Source: Yamagishiella unicocca
Taxonomy: Eukaryota; Chlorophyta; Chlorophyceae; Chlamydomonadales; Volvocaceae
Assembly (NCBI GenBank): GCA_003116995.1
Contig: BDSL01000026.1
Location: 372,001 to 436,000, forward strand
Reading direction: 5' to 3'
DNA: 64,000 nt
This document shows positions 47,061 through 58,409 of this stretch, one piece after another. The translations under genes and the position numbers were made by a program. Position 1 is the stretch's first letter. Every line of letters starts with the position of its first letter. Below the pieces are notes generated by a model. It saw nothing but the letters and a program-made list of their open reading frames with translations, was not told the DNA's origin and made no database searches.

Positions 47061-50000
47061 CTGCGGCCCGATCGGGTGGGGGGTTGGGCAGCAGCGGCGG
47101 CAAGGGAGCAAAGGGACGCGGCAGTCCATAGGTCGCCCGCGGAAGGTAAGATCGGAGACACCACAAGCGCACACTGGCTGCCGCGTTGAGGGTTTGAAAC
47201 GTCAGGGTGGCGCGAATACAGACAGACAGGAAAAAAGACAGGATTAACCCCAGCGATACGTCCAAATCGGGGCCAAATAGTCATATGGGTCCGCCCGCGC
47301 CTCCATGCCGGACACGTAGCGTTCAAGGTGGGTCCGGCCTAGCGCCGGCCGCCGGGCAGATGGGCGTTGTTATATTGGGCACGCGCCCGCCTCGCCTTAC
47401 CATGCCCCCCTGTCCCCCTACTTACCCTTGCATCTGTTAGTTTGTAGAGTTGATATGATTTGAGTATTAACCCGCGTTTGCGTTTCGAGAACGCTTGGCG
47501 CTTTTGGTCGGATCCCTGCGGGGTTGGGGCGAGTCAGTTTGGCAAATTTTAGGATACAATGGCGATGCGGCGGTCGCATAGGCGGAAAGCGGTCAGGGCC
47601 GTGTGTTGCATCATCATGTTTGTTCAACACGGCCGACACACGAGATACAACCAGTCTTCCGTTTTAGTGCACACAGTGATATGTTAAACCCGGACCACGC
47701 CGCGCCGCCGCTCCCAGCTATGCTGCTCCTAACTACACCCGGACGGTTGTGCATAAGAGATAGCCGCAACCGACTCCGGGTGCATCCAGGGCGGCGTCGA
47801 CGGTGACGTGTGGTATCGCGTGGTTTCCCAAAGAAGTTCCTCCTGGGTACTTTGGGCCCTTTGCTGATCGGCCGAATCCTGGCTATAACGTGTATTAGTT
47901 TCCTTCCGACATCTTGCTGCCTAGCCGCACGTCCGCAGGTCATCGTAGCCAACTGTCGTAGTCGAATAGCCACGGAGGATTAAGAAAGAGTCTGGCGCAC
48001 CTTCCAACGACTGCCAACGTCAGAGGTGTACAAGCACCCCGGGACTGACCCCAGCGCTCCAGCGCAGCTCTGCCACCCCGGGTAATCCCTGGTGCAGAGT
48101 GAACGTAATGATCCAGCCTCCTCTCGCCGTTCGGCTGTTGCTATCGCCTTAACAGGCAGCATGTTTTGTCACATCCCTACGTGGCCAACCTCGTCGCCGA
48201 GACGACATTTCTTTCAAAAAACTCGGCTGAAGTCATTTTCCGGGGGGGCCCTTTGTAACGCGACTCATGTACTTGGGCCAAATGACCTCGACCTTGCAGT
48301 GCCGGCCAGGGTTTCCCCACCAACTGTCGGGTACCTCACCCGACCTCGTAAAGCCAGTGCCCCTTCAAGCGGTGAGGAAGCGCTAATGCCGTAACGCAAT
48401 TCGACAGGCATTTCTCCTATGAAAATGATTCTTGCTGCAGTACCTTGGATTTCCCGTTTTCCCCCCCGGCCCCAACACGTCAACGCTGTACCACACTCTT
48501 CCCCACACCGTTTGCCAGGCACCTCCTTTATGCCATGACCATGGGCATGCGGTCTGGCGAGACAGACTCCTCCGCGTCCTTGTTGACTCGCACGCACCTC
48601 AGGCTTTTCGCAAGCTTTGCGACGCGACTTGCCCTTGCTCTTTACGGTGATCTTTCCCTTCGCTCCCTCCGATTCCTCGTCTGATTCGGAGCCTTCTGCC
48701 TCTTCCACGTCTTCCTGTGGCTGCTCGCGAACCCGCAGATGATACGAGCGAAGACCATTCAGCTGGATAAGCCACGAAGAGTGCGATAACCGGAATCTGC
48801 AGATTTACTTCATGGAGTTCCATACAATAATGCCCAGCCGCAGCCAGCGCGCCAGTACCAGAAAAGGACTAAGGACAGCAAAGCACTCGAGGACCTGCGA
48901 CATAGGTTGTCAAACTTGAACACCATCAGAGACCGTTCGCGCTTACCTGTCCAGGCTCATCTTCTTGGCGTGCCATAGGGCTGTGTCCTCAACAGCACCG
49001 CCTGTTTAGGCGAGACTCACGCCTGACCCGGGCCGTGCTTCGCCAAGCTTGTCGTAAGGGATACAGGTCCAGAAGATGATGAAGAATCCTATGGTCACTG
49101 CTACAGCGTGGGCGTGTTCCTTTGCCTGGACAAGTCCACAAGACCGCGCCTCAAGAGACTGACTGACGCCGGCAATTAAGTTCAGGATGCCGGCAAGATG
49201 GAGCTATACGTTATGCGGAACTTACAAGAGGTGAGCCAAAAGGCGTTCAGAAGCCGGCTTGGGCGTTTCGGCAGCGGCGTACGGTACTTTTAATTGTACG
49301 ATCTTGCCTGTTTTGGGGCTTTTTGCTGTTGCCGTTGGTATCAATGAGCTCTGAATTCAATAGCACTCTTGAGTGATAACTGCGGGCTTCTGACGAGGAC
49401 TTGGCCGTGGCGTTATGCCTGTGGTCTCGCAAGAAGTCACAAAATCCGAAGGGGGGGGCGGCATATAAAGCATTGGCCTCATAATTTCTCGCGGCAATAG
49501 GGTGAATTGGCACGCCTCATCTGAATTGTCCGGTCAATCATCAATCCGACTCCCTCCTGACCCACCCAAAGCTGCCCGTTTACGCATGTTCCGTGTGGCC
49601 TATCATCGCACCGTTCACATACATGGGAGTCATTGGGAACCGTACAACTTCAGCTACCCTCGTGCGACAATGCCCTCAGCTCCGGCTACATGCAGCCCAG
49701 GGGAAGGTGCAGTTGAACGTTTGCCGCCCTCCAACCACCCTCATGACGCCAACTTGCCGCATGGCACATCCCACCATCCTAGGCGAAAGACAAGGCAACA
49801 ACAACGGATACTGGCCTGATGCGCTACGTCCAGTGATGTCGGCTGACGGCAGCCCGTTTCTGTTTAGCTACCCAGATACAAGTTGACACGCAGCTGCAGG
49901 TCGAGGTCCGTCGAGGCTAGCCGCCTCTTATGTTGCCAAACAAGGAAAAGGCATACTATTTATTATACTACGATATGCACGTCTTTACAAGCCCAGCTTT

Positions 50001-50631
50001 GTAACAATGACGGGCTGTGTAGCAGCTACGGTCTGACAGGCCTTGTGCCCGTTCACTGGGACGAGCATACGTTAGCTTCCCTACACGCGTCTACGGTGTT
50101 ATTGCCGCATAAGGACTATCTCTGGTGCATGGTCCGCATTAAACAACAGGTCAGGATTGATCTCGTCACGTAGGGAACCCACGCGATCGATGAGATGCTG
50201 AGTCAACATACTGCAGTGTCCTGCAAGCGGGCAGGTAGGACGTCAGCGCGCCGCCAGCCAGCGACAGAACCTGCGGCAGGCGGCATATCCACTCGACACG
50301 CATTCCTGAAAGTCACAACATAGCGCACTAAGCGTTCGCTTCGAAAAGCGTTTTACAAACTCGTATCGTATGCGGCTCCAGAGAAGCTGACAGAGCGGTG
50401 CCCGTGCCAGGTAGTTAAGAAGCACTGGCCGAGGCTCCCGTGCCTCACGCCCGGCGCTCTTCCGCCTTCTCCATCGCGCCGGCAGGGCATCAAAGTCGTC
50501 TCATCGCTCGCTAAAGAACTCGACAACACCGCGTTTTGCACAAAGACAATCTGCGCCTTTCCCTTCGCCGTTTTGGCCAGATGATCGTCCGTCCCGCGGC
50601 CTCGGCCCGGCCCAATCCAACGCAGCTCGGC
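47061..50631. other. Poorly resolved region
   Basis: Probably holds the 5' end of the preceding minus-strand gene and the exon-like pieces at 48.6-49.2 kb. Otherwise I see no supported gene, and frames lack codon bias. Confidence 0.4.
48598..49203 (-). CDS. Possible membrane protein exons, unresolved
   Basis: Two pieces look coding on the minus strand but could not be joined. 49203-49021 encodes LHLAGILNLIAGVSQ and then AVTIGFFIIFWTCIPYDKLG, two hydrophobic segments, ending at a GTGAGT donor. 48762-48598 encodes LNGLRSYHLRVREQPQEDVE, an acidic SESDEESEG stretch and a basic KSKGKSRRK stretch, flanked by an AG acceptor and a GTGCGT donor. The sequence between (AVEDTALWHAKKMSLD near 48990) needs introns too short to be normal. 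This may be one multi-pass protein with a charged tail, or chance. No family recognised. Confidence 0.3.
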
Positions 50632-53600
50632 TCAGCTTTGGTTGGTCCCAGTCGCGGGCTTGCGCGCCCTCTCCAGCAGCGGTCCCAGCTCGCCGCGCGC
50701 TGCCATGAGCTTGAGGAGGTTGAAGAGGAAGGGCACGTAGTTGTGCTTGCGCCGCACGTTCTCTTCGTGCCACGCGCGGTGCTTGGCCTGCTCCGCTGCC
50801 AAGGCATCTTGCAGGCTGCGAGGGTTCGAGGAAGACCCGTGGATGCCCGAAAAAACCCGTTTAGAACAGACGTTTTGAGGCTGGGAGGGGGGGTGGCATA
50901 AAGACCGGTAACGTGACACAGGCATAATAGCTGGCGCTGCGAGGGGGAGGACGACCGGGAAGATAGCGGGGCGGGAGGATAGCGGAAATGGGCAGGGGGT
51001 GTTGAATGGGCAGGCGGTGTTGTAGCTTGCAGGCCAGGGCGAGACGTTGCTGCTTCTGCTTCTTAATCGGTAAGCCTCCTCCTCCCAGCCCGCCCCACGC
51101 CGCGTCCTGGCACCGCTCCCCGCTTGCTTCGCAGCACCCACCTGGCCACCTCGGTCTCCGCCTCCATGAGCTGGGCCTGCGCGGAAAACAAACGAAAGGG
51201 GGGTTAAAGAGAATCCGCGAATCCACGGCCGACAACCGACAAACGAAAGGGGGGTAGTGGTGACGCCGCGAGAAAATGCATCGAGTGCAGATAGACAGCA
51301 CGGACGCAGGGATGCCAGCGCCGCCACACTGCCGCCACACTACCACCTCCTCGTCTGGGCCCCCCTTGGCACAGCACCCGTTCCCTGGCCTGAGCCCACG
51401 CAGCTACACACGTTTCCTGTTGCCGGGCATCTTTCATGTGCGGCAAACCAAAACGCGTGCACGCGAACGTGCGAACTGCAGCCCCTCCCGTGCTCACACA
51501 CCCTAGTCGCCGTCAGCGTACCTGTAACATCGACGCTGCGTCGTCGCTTTGCCCCTGCGGCGTACCATCGGTAATACATCAGCGGTAAGACACGGTTGGA
51601 GGGGTTTTGAGGTGTGGGCGGTGCACCGGAGTGATCCAGGGTGGGTGCGGTCGGGTGCGGGGGCGGCGATGAGGTGTGCATGGAGGCGACTCAAGCTGGC
51701 ATGAGCCGCAGCAGCGCTCCCTCCCTGGATCACTCCGGTCCAGGCCAGCTCTTCGAAGAACACTCGAGTTCCGGCCCGAAACCTACCGCACCTAGGACAG
51801 GCACGATGCACTTACACCGGATGTTCGCAGCAAACCAGCAAACACAACTTGGGCGCCGTACAGCCCGAAGAACAGCTCACGCGCCTCCCCCCTATACCGC
51901 TCCCCTCCTCCCGCGCCTCCACCCGGGCGGCCCCTCACCCCCGCCCCCATCAAATCCACCGCCCCCCAAACCCCTATTCGCACCCAGGAACCCCTCTCTG
52001 CCCCTGCTCACCGCCTGCGCTGCCGCCGCCGCTGCCAGCCCCTCCCTCTGCGCCGTCGCTGCTGCCAGCCTGTTGCTGTAGAGGTCCACTCGGTTTCCCA
52101 CCAGCGCCATGAGGTTGAAGCGGATCTCGCTCGCGGCGTAGCGCTCAATGCGCGCCGTGATGTGGGGGCCCACACGGTCCAGCCAGTCAGACTGGGCGGG
52201 GGGGAGCGGGGGAGGGGGGATGAGGAAAACCCGCGGGCGGGAAGGGGTGACAAGGAAGCTGGTGAATCGAGGTGGGAGAAGAGGTGCGGGGGAGAGGTGG
52301 TGGGACTGCCTGGCGCAACGGGTCACAAACGAGAAACGACGGACGGAGAGCGGAGGCCCGTGCTGGTACACGCAAGCCCACCCGGTCGGTCAACTTGCAA
52401 GCAAAGCGTCACGGCGTCCAAGGCCTCAGTCATGGCCGCCTGGCTGGCGGCCTGTTCCCCCGATCCGCATCGCTCTGCAGCCCGGGCTCGCTTACCGTGC
52501 TACACTCGCACAGCTCTATGGGCCCCTCCTGGAGCCCGTCCAGTTCGTACAGCCTCCCCTCCACCGGTACTGCAGGGTTGGGGGGTAACCATGAGGCGGC
52601 AGTGCGGCGAGGATTGAGGCGTCGACAAGACTGATGAGCCCAAACATGGCCCGGCGGCCGCGGCCGGCGGCACGGATCGGGGTGCGGATCGTGAGTTGGC
52701 GAGAAGGATATTGCCGACCCACATCCTGCAGCTACGTCAACGCCGCGCCCGCACATCGCCCCGCCTCGTGGCTCCAATATCGTTCCCACGGGTCCCCTAG
52801 GCACCCCCCAGCTCGTACCATAGCTGATGAAGTGGAAGGCCTCGCCGCTCTTTTCGTCGTCCTTGTCGTCATCGGGCACCAGCGGCTCGGGGCGCGCAAA
52901 GCCGTTGTGTGCGGTCCTAATCAGGTCACTGTTGCTGATGGCCAGGCCTGGGCGCACCAGGAGGGGAGGTGCAAGAACAGCCCGTGTACACCAACAAAAA
53001 CCAGAAGTGGGAGGGCGGTTGTCGCAAAGGGCGCGGCAGAGTCAGTGGCGATGTGGGTTGACCCAGCCAATGGGTCGCAGCGCCTCCTGACCCTACCCAC
53101 GGGCGCATGGCGGCGCCGCCACCCAAGCGGCCGCTTCCACCGCCAGACCGGTGCTCCCCTGACCACCACCATCAGCGCCTGCTGCCCCCATTGTCCCTGC
53201 TAGAGCCCCGCTGGGGGCCCACCAGCCCCGCTGGGGCCCCACGAGCCCGTACATACGTGCGCGCGCACCCACCCTTCATGTTCGGGTCGAAGTCCGCCAC
53301 GAACTCCCGGAAGTTGGTGAGCTCCGCGCCCAGGTCCAGTTGCGGGCAGTTGAGCAGGATCGAAAGGATCGCCTGGGGTCCGCGCGGTGACAGGGGCACG
53401 TGCGCATGTCGATTTCCAGGAGGGACCATCAGGGTGGTGTGGCCCTGGCGGGGTGCTTTTTTAAATCACGAGGCCTCACGTATTCGCCTGAGTTGCAAGG
53501 GGAGTGAAATCGGCCCCCGGGGTTGCATACTCGCTGCTGCAACCCCCCACCCACGTACCCTATTCCGTTTTTCATGCTCAGTGGCGACACACGGGTTTTT

Positions 53601-54373
53601 CCTCTCACGCCACCCGCTGAAGAACACTGTTTTCGCTAATTGACGGACAGAGTATTCACACGTACAGCTGCTACGCCTCCGCTGCACCCCGCCCGCCACA
53701 GAGGACACGCACCTGCGTCGCACAGGCATTAGTAATGACCTGTTTCGCGAAGAACACCTGCGGCGCGTCCGACACTGCCTGCCGCTTCTCCGTCTCCTTC
53801 TTCCATTTGAACAAGAAAACCAACCCAAACACTGGGCTGCGTGAGGGCCATCAAAGGTGCGGCAGACGTGACGCGTGCTCTCTTTTCATGGCAACTGGCC
53901 GAGGGCAGACGGGAGAGTACTATGACAGGCGCCCGTCCATGATAAGCCCTGACCAATGCTGCGCCACCCGGCTCGTCCTCGGTCATCACCCCTGGCCAGC
54001 CAACGTAGGCACACCTTAACTCCTTGAGCTGGTCTAATGACCACAGCTCCTCAACCTGGACACCTTTCACTCCGATCTGCTCTATGAGCTCCGTGAACAC
54101 GCCTACGGTTCAGGAGGAGCTGGTTAGGCGCGTTTGTTGCTGCGCAACCGCGAGGGGGTTCGCGTCGGGTAGCGGTAAACAGGGGGATGGAACGGCCACA
54201 ATCCTCTAGCCCCAGCGCACATACGCCAGAGCACATATGTCGATCAGGGTACGTGCATCAAGTTTAGTCGTGCCGGGTTGTGTTGGCTATCCATTTGCCC
54301 CGCACAGATCTCGAGACAAAATTGTCCGCCACCGATGCTCACCAGGATCCGATTCTATTGTTGTCCACTCCAT
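50632..54373 (-). CDS. UCH37: UCH37/UCHL5 ubiquitin C-terminal hydrolase
   Basis: A cysteine deubiquitinase that trims ubiquitin chains on the proteasome (through RPN13) and also works with INO80 in animals. Exons: 54373-54343, 54102-54015, 53836-53713, 53372-53273, 52947-52819, 52569-52496, 52191-52012, 51554-51522, 51176-51142 and 50815-50632; all phases agree, 325 residues (human 329). The start [11 protein letters not shown] is a ten-codon first exon. Catalytic set: Gln72 and Cys78 in [14 protein letters not shown], His153 in EAFHFISY, Asp168 in [22 protein letters not shown] and the C-terminal [17 protein letters not shown] (RPN13/INO80 binding region) follow. Two tiny exons (33 and 35 nt) encode the linker. 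It is divergent from the H-protein gene, 276 bp apart. Confidence 0.96.
50820..50935 (+). repeat. Dispersed intron-repeat family copy
   Basis: Lies in the last UCH37 intron. The block AGGAAGACCCGTGGATGCCC, AAAAAACCCGTTTAGAACAG, ACGTTTTGAGG is followed by AAAGACCGGTAACGTGACAC. Both halves of the family occur next to each other here. Confidence 0.75.
51204..51235 (-). repeat. 32-base motif shared with a PWP2 intron
   Basis: Reverse complement is identical to 13314-13345 over 32 bases. It lies in the intron between the 33- and 35-nt UCH37 exons, in sense orientation to the gene. Confidence 0.85.
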
Positions 54374-54649
54374 ACTATTGCCGCTGAAGTGTTCCGGAAG
54401 GGATTGCGGCGAGTTGTGTCAGCGGTAAGACGAATTTAGCGTATCGCAGGGCCCCATTACAGAAAACAGATAAAAATATATGAGAAATTATAAATATCTG
54501 CATTGAAACTTCGAATGATGGACAATACTGTGGCGCAAAAGCGTGTGTACGGCGTCTACAATATTTAAGCTTCTTTAGAGGTTGATCATTGTGTGCACCC
54601 TGCGCTACTTTAATCACTCTCATTTGTACCGTACCTTGCATTAGCAAAC
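54374..54649. promoter_or_regulatory. Divergent promoter of UCH37 and the H-protein gene
   Basis: Only 276 bp separate the two start codons, so both core promoters and 5' UTRs must fit here. The centre (54465-54515) is strongly AT-rich, with TATATGAGAAATTATAAATA, the best TATA-like match for the rightward gene about 150 bp before its ATG. Confidence 0.5.
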
Positions 54650-55526
54650 ATGGCTCTTCGTGTGTTCGGCACCCTTGCCCTAGGCAAGCTGGGCCTGCAG
54701 GCTCAGGTCATGCAAGCCGCCGGCGCGACTGCCTCTAGGGCATACTCCACGGGTGAGTTAGTGCACTCAATTGAGCTACAGAGAACATGGCGTGGTGAGT
54801 GGGATTTTCACCGGATAAGCCCAGCGGTTGAGGAGCGCGGTCTGCTGTGCACGGTGCAGTTATGCAGGGGTACAAGTACGCAGCTTCGCACGAGTGGGCA
54901 AAGGTGGATGGTGAGACCGCCACAGTCGGCATTTCGGACCACGCTCAGGTGGGTGCTCAGCGCGGCCATGAAAGGTCTCCTACTTGGAAGCGTGACGCTT
55001 AATCTACACATTACCTATCCAGGGCCAACTTGGCGATGTGGTATACGTGGAGCTTCCCGATGTGGGCAAGCAGGTCAAGCAGGGTGAGACCTTCGGCGTG
55101 GTCGAGTCCGTGAAGGTAAGGCTCCCTTATGCACGCTGCGCTCGCAGCGGCCGAATTTGGTATGTACATGTCATTATTTGCTTCCATCGCAACTGTTCGG
55201 GTATTGTAGGTTGTCCCAACAAAACAAACTTTTTGCATGCAGGCTGCGAGCGACGTCTACTCGCCCGTGAGCGGCGAGGTCGTCGAAGTTAACCAGACCC
55301 TGGTTGACAAGCCCGGCACGGTAAATCCTGATGGCATGCATTGCGCAAGCTGTGAGCTCCGTGGCGTCTTGGCATGCCTGTAACGCCAACATAAATTCCC
55401 CGGTGACAGGTCAACACCGCGCCGTTCGAGGGGGGCTGGATTATCAAGGTGAAGCTTTCCAACAAGGGTGAGCTTGGTACCCTGATGGATGCCGATGCTT
55501 ACGCAGCTGAGTGCGAGAAGCACTAG
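54650..55526 (+). CDS. GCSH: Glycine cleavage system H protein, mitochondrial
   Basis: Carries the lipoyl arm that shuttles the aminomethyl group between the P, T and L proteins in mitochondrial glycine decarboxylation (photorespiration). Exons: 54650-54752, 54860-54948, 55023-55115, 55243-55320 and 55410-55526; phases agree, 159 residues. Residues 1-33 ([15 protein letters not shown] to RAYST) fit a mitochondrial presequence. Mature part: [40 protein letters not shown], and [15 protein letters not shown] with the lipoylated Lys at residue 95. [14 protein letters not shown] and a C-terminal ECEKH follow. The second acceptor was set so that G|TT codes Val, giving [10 protein letters not shown]. 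The lipoyl Lys is the last codon of exon 3. Confidence 0.97.
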
Positions 55527-57371
55527 AATATCTCGCCAGTTGGGATAGGGTAGCTTAGGCTGGATGCATCCGGTTCCATAACGATCTGGATGCAGCGAGG
55601 TGCTGCGTGAGTGAAGTAGTCCTCGACATGGTGCTCGTGGTGGATACACGCCAGTTTTGCTAGTGCCTTTGGCGGGGTCACAGGCGCACGCCTTCGGTTC
55701 AGACATGCATGAGCGAGTCTTGGGGGCACGGGGGTGAGTGGAGGCTGTGTCGTAGAAATGCCTATGGGTAGCTTCACTTTGTCGGCCGACAGCAGCAATA
55801 CCGTTGATCCCCCGGCCCCCGCTTAAACTTGAGGTCGCTTATTGCGGGTTCCGGACACCACCATTCAATGCCGGCCTATGGGTGGTTGGCTTTGGTTTGA
55901 CCATGTCAAAGCTAAGTTTTTTGTGAAAGTCCCTGTGCTCGGGCCGCTAATTTGTTCGTGTATTATGTTGCAACTGCGTCACGGCCCACGGCGGTATTTG
56001 GCGAGGCAGACATGCTTTCATGCGCGAGGCGTGACACGAGGGTGAAGTTAACAGTCGTTTGCAACCAGCTTTCGAACTTCAATCCACGGGGGTGTGCGGG
56101 AAAGTTCAGTTGGTTCGACGCTTGCGGATTGGCGTCAGGACGGATAGGGCAGGCTCCCTGGCTTCCCATGAACACTGGCTTCCCATGAACAGGGCTAACC
56201 AAAGTGCGGTCCACGTTGAGCGGCAGTATGCGCATATGCTGTAGGCAGCAACTTCGTGCCAAGTACTCAGCATTCTGCGTCCATGTGTGCTGGGACACAT
56301 CTTGCACATCCAAGGGTCGAATCGGCGCAGAGCGGAGGGTGTTGACATACGCACCATAGCGTGACGCGTCGTGACGTGTCGCTTTTATCCACTGCCCCCT
56401 GATATAGGCAAGGTCACGGGCCATAAGTAGGTGCAGTTCCTCAGAAGGGCTAAATTGGCTAGATAAACAGGAAGGAAAGCAAGGTGGAAAATGCAGAGGG
56501 GTGGAAGCTCGTGTCCAGCAACCAAGAGCAATTCCTACGAAATGTTGAGCAAACTGCAGGACTATGCGTAAATGACTGTTCAGCCCGGAGCACAGGTGGA
56601 CGTTGGCTCGCGCCGGCTGACCACAGTCGGAGTGAGCTGGAATTCTTAACTCTTCAAACACAGCTGGATTCGGCTGGATTGCAGATAGCAATGCCGGAAG
56701 GTGCCGGATGTGATTTAATCACGTTTAATCCGTTAAAACGGATGACTGGGATGAGAGCTACCCTCACTATCCCTGATTGGCTTATGTCCTGACTGCCCCG
56801 CACCGCAGCAGATTCCCTTAACTGTTCCCCCCGAGTCTCCCGCAGGCTCCCGCTTGACACCCGGACTGCACCACTGCCATACAGCAGCAGCCAGCAGCAG
56901 CCAGCCCTTCAAGCCCTCGGGGTGGCAGCCTTCGCAACATGGGGACCGCTCATCCCTTTGACACCCCTCTCAGAATCACTGCCCCAGCCGTTCCCAGCGG
57001 CCCACCTGGTGTGAGGCTGTGTGTGTTGCTGAAGGAGGCCCCCGACTCAACCGAACCGAACTGTTCTGTCCAATGAATTGGGTCAGATAACAAACCAAAC
57101 CGAGTCCAAAAAGCTGCCTCGACCCCTTAATCAATCCGAGTGCAACTGCCATATAGCGTCGCCGATGCGTACGGGACTTGTCAAGTACGGCTGCCTTGTT
57201 GTCGCCTATAGCACGCAGTACTCACCACTACGAATGCCTCTGGTATATAAAAGCGAGGCATACTTAGGTGTAGATCGGATTTGCTGAAACCATACTGCAA
57301 GTTTTGACAAGACGCAACATTTTTAGGATAGTATACGCCCTCATTATTAATTCGTTAGAGGCTTCCTCACA
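55527..57371. other. Intergenic between GCSH and UFM1
   Basis: No gene supported. A 242-residue minus-strand frame at 55963-56691 lacks motifs and codon bias. A short direct repeat of GCTTCCCATGAACA lies near 56158-56190. Confidence 0.45.
57244..57253 (+). promoter_or_regulatory. TATA box of UFM1
   Basis: TATATAAAAG, a near-consensus TATA box, starts 128 bp before the UFM1 start codon and points toward it. Confidence 0.6.
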
Positions 57372-58049
57372 ATGACCACACCGGCAACTGGCGTGTAAGT
57401 CACTTGCATGGCTCCTGGCTAGCTCGCTTTCGCGTCGGCATCAACCCGTAGCTGTTTGAATACAGGTCGAAGGTCACATTCAAAGTAACGCTCACATCAG
57501 ACCCAAAGCTACCGTTTAGAGTGTGAGTGGCGGGTCGAAAGGAGAGGTGCTCACACCGATCACCATGCGTTAACAGCTAGCTCGGATATTTGTACGATAT
57601 CTCCAGGTTCAGCGTTCCAGAGGAGGCGCCGTTCACTGCAGTACTGAAGTTTGCCGCCGAGGAGGTGAGCGCAGTCATCGCAGTGAGTCGGCAAGTACTG
57701 TGCGAACCCTGAGCCTCCATACGTGTTTGCAGTTCAAGGTACCGGCACAAACGAGCGCGATCATCACAAATGGTAGGTGCAGACCCATCAACAAGTATGC
57801 TGGATTGAGGGTGGAGGCCCACAGGGTTTATGGCATGTACAGCACGGGTCATGACGGATGGCAGCGTCGCCCCAACGCAAGCCTGACCACAGCTGCTCCC
57901 CCGTTCAACCTTTCGCTTCGGCGACATACGTCGTCACAGATGGCGTTGGCATCAATCCGCAGCAAACCGCTGGGAATGTCTTTCTGAAACATGGGTCAGA
58001 GCTGCGACTGATTCCCCGCGACCGCGTTGGCGCAGCGCAGTTCCGGTGA
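57372..58049 (+). CDS. UFM1: UFM1, ubiquitin-fold modifier 1
   Basis: A ubiquitin-like protein conjugated through UBA5, UFC1 and UFL1 to targets such as ribosomal protein uL24 at the ER, in ER-phagy and ribosome quality control. Exons: 57372-57394, 57466-57522, 57607-57664, 57733-57772 and 57940-58049; phases agree, 95 residues. The fold is very conserved: [82 protein letters not shown]. The precursor extends past the conserved VG by AAQFR instead of the SC dipeptide of animals; a UFSP protease would have to remove it to expose Gly90. The N-terminus has a seven-residue extension (MTTPATG) before VSKV. Codons are less GC-biased than in PWP2. Confidence 0.97.
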
Positions 58050-58409
58050 GGGCCCTATGAGCGGAGCCGGCGGAGGGGGTCCGTCAAAGGTAGCCAGCCT
58101 CGGAGGCTGTTACACGTGATGGCAGCAGGGGCAGCATGATGCTACACCGACGCAGCGCCAAATATCACTGGCGCTACTGGCAGCTGCTGGGCCAAGCCAC
58201 CGGTTGCTCGACCGGCTGCTCGTGTGGGATAACCATCACTGCTACAGGGGAGGCTCTTATGCTTGCAATAGCTATCGCGTCCTTAGTCCTTGGACAGATC
58301 ACTCGTCCAGCACCCCAGCTCAGCTCCTCTAGCCGGAGATCACCCGCTTTGACAGCACTCGACGAACTGGGGTGGGCAAACCAGAGACCCCCACCAGCCG
58401 CGCTCACAC

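Noticed and set aside
55963..56691. 242-residue minus-strand open frame
   Set aside because: No family motif, no codon bias, no splice or promoter context. The length is plausible by chance in moderate-GC DNA.
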